Assembly (NCBI GenBank): GCA_934373235.1
Contig: CAKROW010000013.1
Span: forward strand, 1 to 54,233
Source: an uncultured Blautia sp.
GTDB taxonomy: Bacteria; Bacillota; Clostridia; Lachnospirales; Lachnospiraceae
Length of the DNA: 54,233 bases
Direction of reading: 5' to 3'
Shown here piece after piece: positions 34,468 to 42,477 of the stretch (the stretch's first letter is position 1; the number at the start of each line of letters is the position of its first letter). The notes below the pieces were generated by a model. That model was not told where the DNA came from, did not search any database, and saw only the letters and a list, made by a program, of their open reading frames with translations. A program made the translations under genes and the position numbers.

Positions 34468-35823
34468 TTATTTTACCATAGGTAAAACGGGATTGCAAGG
34501 TATTTTGCAAAATGGAGACTGATATCTGGAAAGTTCACCAAGCTCCTCCTGTATTCGCAAAAGCTGATTATATTTGGCATTTCTGTCCGACCGGCATGGC
34601 GCGCCGGTTTTGATCTGTCCGGCACCGGTGGCTACTGCAAGATCTGCGATAAAGGAATCCTCTGTCTCACCTGATCTGTGGGAAATAACTGCGCGGTATC
34701 CTGCATTCTGAGCCATTTTTACCGCATCAAGTGCTTCTGTCACAGTGCCGATCTGATTTACTTTCACCAGGATCGCGTTCGCCACTCCAAGCTGAAGTCC
34801 GCATTTAAGCCGTTTGATATTGGTAACAAAAAGATCATCCCCTACAAGCTGTACTTTATCTCCCAGCCTTTCTGTAAGAAGTTTCCAGCCTTCCCAGTCA
34901 TCTTCCCAAAGCCCGTCCTCGATGGAAACAACAGGAAATTTTTTCAGAAGTTTTTCATAATAGTCTACCATTTCCCCTGCATCCCGCAATATCTCTTTTC
35001 CAGCCATCCGGCTTTCCCCCGGAAAATGATAAACGCCTTTTCCCTCATCATAAAGCTCACTGGAAGCAGCATCCATTGCAATAAAAATATCTTTTCCCGG
35101 TTCATAACCGGCTTTTTCCACTGCCTCCATAATAAGAACCAGCGCTTCCTCTGTATCCTTCAGATCCGGAGCAAATCCCCCTTCATCACCTACTGCTGTG
35201 GAAAGACCTTTCTTCCGTAAGAGAATTTTTAAACACTGGTAGATTTCCACACACATGCGAAGTCCTTCCTCAAAACATCCCGCTCCTGCAGGCATGATCA
35301 TAAATTCCTGAAGATCTACGGTATTATCTGCGTGCACACCCCCGTTTAAAATATTCATCATCGGTACCGGCATCTGCATTGTATGGCAGCCACCAAGATA
35401 CTGATACAGCGGGATCCGCAAAGCCTGGGATGCTGCCCTTGCCACTGCCATGGAAATTCCCAGGATCGCATTGGCACCTGTACTGCTTTTGTTCTCTGTT
35501 CCGTCTGTCTCAATGAGAAGTTTGTCAATGTTGGCCTGGTTCAGGGCATTTTCTCCAAGAATCGCATCTGCCAGCCTGGTATTTACATTTTCTACAGCCC
35601 GTTTCACACCAAGTCCCATATATTCCTCTTTTTTCATGTCCCGAAGCTCCACTGCCTCAAATCTTCCGGTGGATGCCCCGGATGGTACCATTGCCCGTCC
35701 TGTGTATCCTTTAAGTCCCATCACTCCCTCTCCTACAGTTACCTCCACTTCCACAGTGGGATTTCCCCTGGAGTCCAGGACTTGTCTTCCATGAACCTGT
35801 CTTACAGGCAGATATCGCATCAT
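34468..35823 (-). CDS. eno: Enolase
   Basis: A 451-residue glycolytic enolase, longer than the usual 430 because of a C-terminal tail (SRYQSPFCKIPCNPVLPMVK). It converts 2-phosphoglycerate to phosphoenolpyruvate. RQVLDSRGNPTVEVEV, GASTGRFEAVELRD, the metal/catalytic SIEDGLWEDDWEGWK and the C-terminal HRSGETEDSFIADLAVATGAGQIKTGAPCRSDRNAKYNQLLRI stretches are intact. GGAGG is seven bases from the ATG. It heads the eno-secG-rnr-smpB-thioesterase unit. Confidence 0.96.
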   Translation of the reverse strand: MMRYLPVRQVHGRQVLDSRGNPTVEVEVTVGEGVMGLKGYTGRAMVPSGASTGRFEAVELRDMKKEEYMGLGVKRAVENVNTRLADAILGENALNQANIDKLLIETDGTENKSSTGANAILGISMAVARAASQALRIPLYQYLGGCHTMQMPVPMMNILNGGVHADNTVDLQEFMIMPAGAGCFEEGLRMCVEIYQCLKILLRKKGLSTAVGDEGGFAPDLKDTEEALVLIMEAVEKAGYEPGKDIFIAMDAASSELYDEGKGVYHFPGESRMAGKEILRDAGEMVDYYEKLLKKFPVVSIEDGLWEDDWEGWKLLTERLGDKVQLVGDDLFVTNIKRLKCGLQLGVANAILVKVNQIGTVTEALDAVKMAQNAGYRAVISHRSGETEDSFIADLAVATGAGQIKTGAPCRSDRNAKYNQLLRIQEELGELSRYQSPFCKIPCNPVLPMVK

Positions 35824-36043
35824 TTCTGCACCTCCTGATCTGAAAAAATAATACTGCAGCTATCTTTATTTTGTTTTATCTTATGATACTGCTATTTTTT
35901 CCTGAATCAGGGTGTTCTATTCCTGTACGAAAGATTTCCGTAGAATATATAGAATGGCATTGTTAAATTTTCTGTATATTCATATATTTTCCAACAATAC
36001 ACAGTCTTAGATAAATTTATATTCGTTTTTTTCAATTTTATTA

Positions 36044-36072
36044 TTGACAAACCGCAAGTTATCTGTTATAGT
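36044..36072 (+). promoter_or_regulatory. Promoter of the tandem-repeat RNA
   Basis: TTGACA (36044-36049), 17 bases, TATAGT (36067-36072) on the plus strand. The start is expected near 36079. The 200 bases between it and the eno start hold no gene. Confidence 0.8.
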
Positions 36073-36078
36073 TTAATC

Positions 36079-36351
36079 ATCAAATAAAACAAACGGAAAA
36101 CATAATAAAAGTAAAGGAGGACAGACCACCGAAAACTTAAACTTCTTCTCATAATCTAAGAAAGAGAGGTACAAGCCACCAGAAAGTTAACTTAATCTCT
36201 ACATAATTCAAAGAGGAGGTACAGACCACCAAGATATTAATTCTTAATTCCGTAATCGTTTTATAAATCAGAAAAGGAAGGTACAGTCCATTGGATAATG
36301 AAAATTAGCAGAGTCATCGGCAGGATATAAATTAGCTGATGACTCTTTTTT
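36079..36351 (+). ncRNA. Leader or small RNA with four tandem repeats and a terminator
   Basis: Starting about seven bases after a strong promoter, the transcript has four copies of a GGAGGTACAGACCACC-like core (36116-36130, 36164-36180, 36213-36230, 36274-36290). Core-to-core distances are 50, 50 and 62 bases. Each copy has an AAAG-rich, ribosome-site-like lead, and cores 1 and 3 can fold as GG-A-GG(T) / (A)CC-A-CC hairpins. None carries an ATG at a usable distance. A hairpin with AGAGTCATC / GATGACTCT arms and a T-run ends it (36310-36351). It is either a free small RNA or the terminator-controlled leader of the deacetylase gene 68 bases downstream. It matches no RNA family I recognise. Confidence 0.7.
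36298..36330 (+). CDS. Possible ten-residue micro-ORF inside the repeat RNA
   Basis: ATG at 36298 opens a ten-codon frame, MKISRVIGRI, that ends at TAA 36330. It overlaps the 5' arm of the terminator. A GGAAGG lies about 16 bases upstream, longer than usual. It is listed because ribosomes on it would disturb the terminator; it may be a coincidence. Confidence 0.25.
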   Translation: MKISRVIGRI

Positions 36352-36418
36352 ATGTCTTTTTTTCTTTTCTTTACATATGATTAAACAAAGTATTTTCTCC
36401 GGGAGGATCATTTTTTCA

Positions 36419-37273
36419 ATGAAATCTCCTTTTTTTTCTCTCCCTTTCCGCCTGTTTCTTCTCTTTTTCTTTTGTTTTGCCGCAGGCGGTGTTACCGGGA
36501 AAATTTCATCTTACATAAGCTCCTCTTCTCTGTCACAGAGATATGACTCTTCAGAAATTGCTTCCCTTTCCATAAAAAACGAGAGCTGGGGCCTGGGATT
36601 TCAGGAAGAAGGAACACGTCCTGCAGGCAATGCCTCGATTGAAGAACTTTCCCGTTATAATGCATGGTATGCTCAGGATACTGACCAGAAAATCCTTTAC
36701 CTTACCTTTGACGCAGGCTATGATAATGGAAATATGCCTGCCATTCTGAATGCCTTACATAAGCATCAGGTACATGCCACATTTTTTGTTGTGGGAACAC
36801 TGATCCGTGAAAAACCGGAGCTGATCCGTGAGATCGCAGATGCAGGCCATACCGTAGGCAACCACACCATGACACACCCGAATATGTCCGGTATCTCCAC
36901 AATGGAAGCCTTTCAGAAGCAGCTTGAGGATGTGGAGGCGCTTTATAAGGAAGCCACCGGAAAAGAAATGACAAAATTTTACCGCCCGCCCCAGGGAATC
37001 TACAGTACGGAAAACTTACAGATGGCAAAAGAACTGGGATATCACACCTTTTTCTGGAGTCTTGCTTATGTGGACTGGTATCAGGATAAGCAGCCTTCAA
37101 AAGAAGAAGCTTTTAAAAAACTGCTGGGACGGATCCACCCGGGTGCCATCGTGCTGCTGCACAGCACATCTTCCACCAATGCTTCTATCCTGGATGAGCT
37201 GCTGACAAAATGGGAAGAGATGGGATATACCTTCGGAACATTAGAAGAACTTGTGGCATCAGGAGCTGCCTGA
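36419..37273 (+). CDS. Polysaccharide deacetylase, PdaA-like
   Basis: About 284 residues with an N-terminal signal or anchor, then a NodB-type domain. TFDAGYDNGNMPAIL is motif 1, NHTMTHPNMS holds the metal-binding His residues (motif 2), and FYRPPQGIYS, FFWSLAYVDWYQD and GAIVLLH follow. The TFDxGYxNG form of motif 1 is that of PdaA, which deacetylates peptidoglycan to allow muramic delta-lactam in spore cortex. The start at 36419 has GGGAGG twelve bases upstream; ATG 36377 lacks a ribosome site. Its leader region is the repeat RNA. Confidence 0.88.
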   Translation: MKSPFFSLPFRLFLLFFFCFAAGGVTGKISSYISSSSLSQRYDSSEIASLSIKNESWGLGFQEEGTRPAGNASIEELSRYNAWYAQDTDQKILYLTFDAGYDNGNMPAILNALHKHQVHATFFVVGTLIREKPELIREIADAGHTVGNHTMTHPNMSGISTMEAFQKQLEDVEALYKEATGKEMTKFYRPPQGIYSTENLQMAKELGYHTFFWSLAYVDWYQDKQPSKEEAFKKLLGRIHPGAIVLLHSTSSTNASILDELLTKWEEMGYTFGTLEELVASGAA

Positions 37274-37350
37274 AAAAAATCGCACATGATCCAATACATT
37301 CTCAGTGCCATAAACACTGATCTTCCCCCTTTTGAATTTTCCGGATAAAA

Positions 37351-37410
37351 GCACAAAAAATCTGCCCCGTGACTATGTTCTCATATGTCCCGAAGCAGAT
37401 TTTTCTGTGC
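37351..37410. terminator. Bidirectional terminator between pdaA-like gene and metY
   Basis: GCACAAAAAATCTGC pairs with GCAGATTTTTCTGTGC across a long loop, giving A- and T-runs on both sides; it lies between two convergent genes. Confidence 0.75.
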
Positions 37411-37451
37411 TATTGATTTTAGAAGGTGTTCTTCTTATTTAATTGTCTTAT

Positions 37452-38759
37452 TTACTGGACAGCTTTGAATGCTTCATCAAGATCCTGGATGATATCATCG
37501 ATATTCTCAGTTCCAATGGAAAGACGGATTGTGTTTGGTTTGATTCCCTGATCAAGAAGCTCTTCCTCTGTGCACTGGCTGTGTGTTGTAGTAGCCGGAT
37601 GGATAACAAGGGATTTTACATCTGCAACGTTTGCAAGGAGTGAAAACAGCTCAAGGTTATCAATGAAATCTTTTGCTTTCTGTGCATCTCCCTTGATCTC
37701 GAATGTGAAAATAGAACCGCCACCATTCGGGAAATATTTCTTGTAAAGCTCCTGCTGACTTGGTTCTGTGGATACAGACGGATGGTGAACTTTCTCTACC
37801 TGCGGATGGCTGTTCAGGTACTGTACAACTTTCAGCGCATTCTCAACATGACGCTCTACACGGAGAGACAGTGTCTCAAGTCCCTGAAGGAAGATGAAAG
37901 AGCTTACCGGTGAAATAGTTGCTCCTGTGTCACGAAGAAGGATTGCACGGATTTTTGTAACAAATGCAGCCGGTCCGCATGCTTTTGTAAAGCTGATTCC
38001 ATGATAACTCGGGTTTGGTTCTGTCAGAGATGCAAATTTACCGGATCCTTCCCAGTCGAACTTACCTCCCTCTACAATAACTCCACCAATCGTTGTTCCA
38101 TGTCCGCCAATAAATTTTGTTGCGGAATGAACCACGATATCTGCACCGTACTCAATCGGTCTTACAAGGTATGGTGTTGCAAATGTATTATCTACAACAA
38201 GCGGAATTTTATGTTTGTGAGCAATATTTGCGATTGCTTCGATATCTACAACATCAGAATTCGGGTTTCCGAGAGTCTCGATGTAAACAGCTTTTGTATT
38301 TTCCTGGATCGCATTCTCTACTTCCTCCAGATTGAAGATATCTACGAAGGTTGTTGTTACTCCGTATGCAGGAAGCGTATGCTCAAGAAGGTTGAAGCTT
38401 CCGCCGTAGATGTTCTTCGCAGATACAATGTGATCGCCCTGCTGTGCAAGGTTCTCTATTGTGTATGTGATAGCTGCGGCGCCGGATGCTACTGCAAGTG
38501 CTGCGGAACCACCCTCAAGTGCTGCGATCCTCTTCTCGAATACGTCCTCTGTCGGGTTTGTAAGACGTCCGTAAATGTTACCGGCATCTGCAAGTCCGAA
38601 ACGTGCTGCTGCATGATCGCAGTTGCGGAATACATAGGAGGATGTCTGGTAGATCGGTACTGCTCTTGCATCTGTAACCGGATCCGGATTTTCCTGTCCT
38701 ACGTGAAGCTGTAATGTCTCAAATTTGAATTTTCTCTGATCTCTTGTAATTTTGCTCAT
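37452..38759 (-). CDS. metY: O-acetylhomoserine sulfhydrylase (homocysteine synthase)
   Basis: A 435-residue PLP enzyme of the Cys/Met metabolism family. It makes homocysteine from O-acetylhomoserine and sulfide, by direct sulfhydrylation. The PLP lysine is in HSATKFIGGHGTTIGG; YGRLTNPTEDVFEKRIAALEGG and the long insert typical of MetY, compared with the shorter MetB, are present. Upstream lie a strong promoter and a leader peptide with three Cys codons, so transcription or translation is probably tuned by cysteine supply. Confidence 0.94.
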   Translation of the reverse strand: MSKITRDQRKFKFETLQLHVGQENPDPVTDARAVPIYQTSSYVFRNCDHAAARFGLADAGNIYGRLTNPTEDVFEKRIAALEGGSAALAVASGAAAITYTIENLAQQGDHIVSAKNIYGGSFNLLEHTLPAYGVTTTFVDIFNLEEVENAIQENTKAVYIETLGNPNSDVVDIEAIANIAHKHKIPLVVDNTFATPYLVRPIEYGADIVVHSATKFIGGHGTTIGGVIVEGGKFDWEGSGKFASLTEPNPSYHGISFTKACGPAAFVTKIRAILLRDTGATISPVSSFIFLQGLETLSLRVERHVENALKVVQYLNSHPQVEKVHHPSVSTEPSQQELYKKYFPNGGGSIFTFEIKGDAQKAKDFIDNLELFSLLANVADVKSLVIHPATTTHSQCTEEELLDQGIKPNTIRLSIGTENIDDIIQDLDEAFKAVQ

Positions 38760-38831
38760 GTGTTTGTCCTCTTTTCTATTATTCTTATATTCGGTGAAAT
38801 AGTAATCTCTTTTCTTATGATCATCTGCTTA

Positions 38832-38897
38832 TCAGCGACAACAACACATTCGCTTTTCTTCGATAAACACCCTTGTTGACTTCTGTAAAACCTTCAT
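38832..38897 (-). CDS. Leader peptide with three consecutive Cys codons ahead of metY
   Basis: A 21-codon frame beginning MKVLQKS and ending RMCCCR, with TGT TGT TGT CGC TGA TAA at its 3' end. GGAGG lies five bases before the ATG, a better ribosome site than that of metY. It sits 72 bases upstream of the metY ATG, within the same transcript. Its high Cys content and position resemble leader peptides that stall when the cognate charged tRNA is scarce. No terminator hairpin was found between it and metY, so control may act through coupling or mRNA folding rather than attenuation. Too short for most gene callers. Confidence 0.7.
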   Translation of the reverse strand: MKVLQKSTRVFIEEKRMCCCR

Positions 38898-38959
38898 GAT
38901 TTCCTCCTGATCATCACGTTGCTCACCTTGTTTTGTGTGCTCCGTTTTTTGATGATGCA

Positions 38960-38988
38960 ATCATATCACCCTTTTCCTAGTATGTCAA
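38960..38988 (-). promoter_or_regulatory. Promoter of the leader peptide-metY transcript
   Basis: TTGACA (38983-38988), 17 bases, TATGAT (38960-38965) on the minus strand; the RNA would start near 38953, giving a leader of about 190 bases. No S-box or T-box sequence is present in it. Confidence 0.8.
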
Positions 38989-39020
38989 TGGGGTTTATAT
39001 ATTTAGGCTCTCGCCATTAT

Positions 39021-40109
39021 TTATGGCTGGCTATAGATTTTTTTTATAACGCCACCACCTACAACCTCATCTCCGTCATACATTACTACAGCCTGGCCTT
39101 TTGTGATGGCTCTCTGGGGTTCATCAAACTTCACATGGAGGATGCCGTCCGGTGTCTGCCATGCAGTTGCAGGCTGCTCTTTATGACGGTAGCGGATCTT
39201 TGCAGTAACTCTCCTGGGCTCATTTAAATCTGCCACAGAGATCAGATTTACATTGTCAGCTTCCAGCTCGCTGCTGAAAAGATCACTGTTATCACCCAAT
39301 ACTACAGTATTGGTTTTCGGAGATATCTCGCAGACATAAAGACGGCTGGCTGCCGGGATGCCAAGTCCACGGCGCTGGCCGATGGTATAATGGATGATTC
39401 CTTTATGGCGTCCGATATAGTTTCCTTCTTTATCTACAAAATCACCTTCCGGTGTTTTTTTACCTGTATATTTTTCAATAAATTTCGCATAATCGCCATC
39501 CGGTACAAAGCAGATATCCTGGCTGTCATGTTTTCTGGCATTGATAAATCCATGCTCTTCGGCAATCACACGGACCTGGTCTTTCCGAAGACCACCAAGA
39601 GGAAGTTTTACGTGTGCCAACTGTTCCTGGGTCAGCATGTAAAGCACATAAGACTGATCCTTGGTGTCGTCCACTGCTTTTTTCAGAAGATAGCGGCCTC
39701 TGTTGTCATCGTACTCCACTCTTGCATAATGGCCGGTCACAATATAATCGTAGCCGATCTCCTGCATACGATGGAACATTTTATCAAATTTCAGATAACG
39801 GTTGCAGTCGATACACGGATTGGGTGTACAGCCGTTTTCGTAAGCCTCCACAAAACGGTCCATAACTTCTGTATGAAAATCTGCGGTAAAATTAAATACA
39901 TAATAGGGCATATCCATCTGGTAAGCCACGCTTCTGGCATCCTCCACATCGTCCAGGGAACAGCAGGTCTTTTCCCTGTGGACACCGATATCCTCATTGT
40001 TATAAAGTTTCATGGTTGCACCGATGCACTCGTCACCGGTTTCTTTTGTCAAAAGAGCTGCCACGGAGCTGTCAACTCCGCCGCTCATTGCTATGATCGC
40101 TTTTTTCAT
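39021..40109 (-). CDS. mnmA: tRNA-specific 2-thiouridylase MnmA
   Basis: A 362-residue ATP-dependent enzyme that thiolates U34 of tRNA-Lys, -Glu and -Gln. The PP-loop SGGVDSSVAALL is at residues 9-20; the catalytic Cys pair is in NPCIDCNRYLKF and in SQDICFVPDGDY, both present. The C-terminal part is the beta-barrel PUA-like domain. It is transcribed from its own promoter (TGGACA-17-TATAAT near 40196-40224) and lies upstream of metY on the same strand. Confidence 0.96.
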   Translation of the reverse strand: MKKAIIAMSGGVDSSVAALLTKETGDECIGATMKLYNNEDIGVHREKTCCSLDDVEDARSVAYQMDMPYYVFNFTADFHTEVMDRFVEAYENGCTPNPCIDCNRYLKFDKMFHRMQEIGYDYIVTGHYARVEYDDNRGRYLLKKAVDDTKDQSYVLYMLTQEQLAHVKLPLGGLRKDQVRVIAEEHGFINARKHDSQDICFVPDGDYAKFIEKYTGKKTPEGDFVDKEGNYIGRHKGIIHYTIGQRRGLGIPAASRLYVCEISPKTNTVVLGDNSDLFSSELEADNVNLISVADLNEPRRVTAKIRYRHKEQPATAWQTPDGILHVKFDEPQRAITKGQAVVMYDGDEVVGGGVIKKIYSQP

Positions 40110-40138
40110 TTATATCTTAACCTTTCATTGATGATCTT

Positions 40139-40192
40139 TTTTCGCACAGCACAAGTCTGAGATTTCGCATCCCACACAACTGTAATTTCGCA
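40139..40192. repeat. Three 8-bp direct repeats at exact 23-bp spacing
   Basis: (A/T)TTTCGCA occurs at 40139-40146, 40162-40169 and 40185-40192. The third overlaps the mnmA transcription start region; the other two lie in its 5' UTR. Read as DNA this could be a tandem operator, read as RNA a repeated GCGAAA motif. No known factor is recognised. Confidence 0.55.
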
Positions 40193-40195
40193 TTT

Positions 40196-40224
40196 ATTAT
40201 AATATGGCAAATATTCTTTGTCCA
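40196..40224 (-). promoter_or_regulatory. Promoter of mnmA
   Basis: TGGACA (40219-40224), 17 bases, TATAAT (40196-40201) on the minus strand. Confidence 0.65.
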
Positions 40225-40317
40225 CGATTTTTCACCTGGAACCTTTGCTTTGCTTCTTTCCCGCAAGCTGTCTTTGGTATATAATAGAAAATATTTTTCA
40301 GAAAAGGATGTGACTAT

Positions 40318-42477
40318 ATGAAGCTTTCCCTGTTTTCCACGCTGCGTGGATACCAAAAAGAGTACCTTCCCAAGGATATTTTTTCCGGTATCATCATTGC
40401 CGCGGTTTCCATTCCTATCTCCATGGGGTATGCCCAGATTTCCGGGATTCCGGCAGTATACGGACTGTATGGTTCTGTTTTGCCTATCTTACTGTTTGCG
40501 CTCTTTTCCACTTCAAGACAGTTTATCTTCGGAGTTGATGCGGCACCTGCTGCCATTGTAGGCGGCGCACTGTCTACCCTCGGCATTGCTGCGGAATCGG
40601 AAGCTGCCATGGACTATGTGCCTGCCATTGCACTTTTTGCAGGCCTGTGGCTGTTTGTGTTCTTCCTGCTTCATGCGGACAAGATCGTTGATTTCATCTC
40701 TACACCGGTAATGGGTGGTTTTATCAGTGGTATCGCAGTCACCATCATCCTGATGCAGATCCCGAAACTGATGGGAAGCCCGGCCGGTTCCGGTGAGCTT
40801 CTGGAGCTGGCAGAGCATATCTTCGCTGCCGCAAAAAAAATCAGTTGGCTTTCTCTCTGCATGGGACTTGGTGCACTGGTACTGATCCGCATATTCAAAA
40901 AACTGGCGCCAAAATTCCCCATGGCTATTGCGATCATGGCCCTGGGTGTTTTCTCCACTGTTGTTTTTCATGTGGATGAAAAGGGCGTTGTGCTTTTACA
41001 GTCTGTAGAACGTGGGCTTCCTTCCCTGGTGATCCCGAATTTCGGAAATGTTGACCTGACCCAGGCAGCCGGCCGCGGTCTTATGGTTGCCGTTGTCATT
41101 ATGGCAGAAACCCTTCTTGCAGAAAACACCTTCGCCTTTCGCAATGACTATAAGCTGAATGACCGTCAGGAGATCCTGGCCTGTGCAGCAGGAAACATTG
41201 CTGCGGCGGCTGTCGGATGCTGTCCTGTAAACGGCAGTATTTCCCGTACCTCCCTCAATGAACAGTACGGAGGAAAATCTCAGGCTGTTTCCATCACTGC
41301 CGGGATCACCATGGCCCTGATCCTTCTTTTTGGCACCGGATTTATCGGATATCTTCCGGTTCCCGTGCTGACAGCCATTGTGATCTCTGCTCTGATGGAT
41401 GTGGTGGAAACCCATCTGGCTGTACGCCTTTTCAAAGTGAGCCGAACTGAATTTTATATTTTTATGGCTGCCGGTTTCAGCGTGCTCTGCCTCGGAACCA
41501 TCTACGGCGTTATCATCGGCATCCTGCTCTCTTTCGTAGCTGTGATCCTGAAAGCCACCAACCCGCCACGCTCTTTCCGTGGTATGATTCCGGGCAGAGA
41601 TATTTATTTTGATCTTTCCAGAAACCGTTACGCCTATCCCATCAAAGGCGTTGTTATTTACCGTTTCAGCGAAAATCTCTTTTTCGCAAATGTAAAGATC
41701 TTCCAGGAAGATATTGAAAACAGCATCCGGAAAGATACGAAAGTGGTGATCGTAGATGCCAGTGCCATCAACAGCATTGACGTTACTGCTGCCGACCGGC
41801 TGGATGCCATCTCTGCAAGCCTTAAAAAACGTGGAATCCGTTTTTACCTCACCGAACATTCCACACAGATCAATGACCAGCTACGTCAGTTTGGCATCGG
41901 TCATATGATCAAGGACGGTATGGTCCGTCGTACCATTCTTGCCGCCTTACATGACGCAGGGATCGAAGCTCCTTATGAACTGGATGTTCCAAAGGAGGAC
42001 GAGGCAAAACTTCTCCGCCGCAGCATCGCCTTTCTCCCGGCAGAGGAAGAAGATACCCTGGAAGAGTTTGCCTGGGCTTTCGGAGACGACGCAGTAAAAG
42101 AGATCGAGGAATCTGTCCACCACATTATCGAACAGTTACACCAGATCCCGGATATCGAACGGCTCTCTGAAGAAGGTCTAGAAGAACTTCTGGATAACTG
42201 GCATGGTCTGGGGCTTCTGGATGAAGATGAACTTCTCCGCAGGATCGAGTTACATATGGACGAGCTGCCGGAAGAATTGACTTCCGACAGGAGACTGATC
42301 CTTCAGCTTCTGGAAAAACGCCGTAACAAACTGAAAGAGAAAATCCTGGCCGAACACCCGGAAGTTCTGGAAAGGCTGGAACAGCGCAGAAAGAAACTGG
42401 AGGAACGGCTGGAAAAACAGAATCCGGAAGCCGTTCAGAAATGGAAGCATTGGAAAGGGGAACATCTCAAAGACTGA
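40318..42477 (+). CDS. SulP family anion transporter with extended C-terminus
   Basis: A 719-residue transporter. A membrane domain of ten or more helices (about 15-400) contains AAVSIPISMGYAQISGIPAVYGLY, the SulP signature. A STAS domain follows (about 425-540, VIVDASAINSIDVTAADRL). Typical SulP proteins end there; this one adds roughly 170 acidic and coiled-coil residues (LEEFAWAFGDD..., then a Glu/Arg/Lys-rich helix). Substrates in the family are sulfate, bicarbonate or other anions; none can be assigned. AAGGATG precedes the ATG. It overlaps the convergent LysR gene by 11 bases. Confidence 0.9.
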   Translation: MKLSLFSTLRGYQKEYLPKDIFSGIIIAAVSIPISMGYAQISGIPAVYGLYGSVLPILLFALFSTSRQFIFGVDAAPAAIVGGALSTLGIAAESEAAMDYVPAIALFAGLWLFVFFLLHADKIVDFISTPVMGGFISGIAVTIILMQIPKLMGSPAGSGELLELAEHIFAAAKKISWLSLCMGLGALVLIRIFKKLAPKFPMAIAIMALGVFSTVVFHVDEKGVVLLQSVERGLPSLVIPNFGNVDLTQAAGRGLMVAVVIMAETLLAENTFAFRNDYKLNDRQEILACAAGNIAAAAVGCCPVNGSISRTSLNEQYGGKSQAVSITAGITMALILLFGTGFIGYLPVPVLTAIVISALMDVVETHLAVRLFKVSRTEFYIFMAAGFSVLCLGTIYGVIIGILLSFVAVILKATNPPRSFRGMIPGRDIYFDLSRNRYAYPIKGVVIYRFSENLFFANVKIFQEDIENSIRKDTKVVIVDASAINSIDVTAADRLDAISASLKKRGIRFYLTEHSTQINDQLRQFGIGHMIKDGMVRRTILAALHDAGIEAPYELDVPKEDEAKLLRRSIAFLPAEEEDTLEEFAWAFGDDAVKEIEESVHHIIEQLHQIPDIERLSEEGLEELLDNWHGLGLLDEDELLRRIELHMDELPEELTSDRRLILQLLEKRRNKLKEKILAEHPEVLERLEQRRKKLEERLEKQNPEAVQKWKHWKGEHLKD

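Noticed and set aside
36113..36290. CRISPR array from the four repeats
   Set aside because: The repeat cores are imperfect, short, differently spaced at the last unit, and lie in a promoter-terminator transcript; the intervening DNA is AT-rich and not spacer-like.
38760..38953. SAM (S-box) or T-box riboswitch ahead of metY
   Set aside because: No S-box core and no GGTGG-type T-box sequence is present; a coding leader peptide explains the region better.
40996..41859. 287-residue frame on the minus strand
   Set aside because: Antisense to the SulP transporter; no domain or ribosome site.
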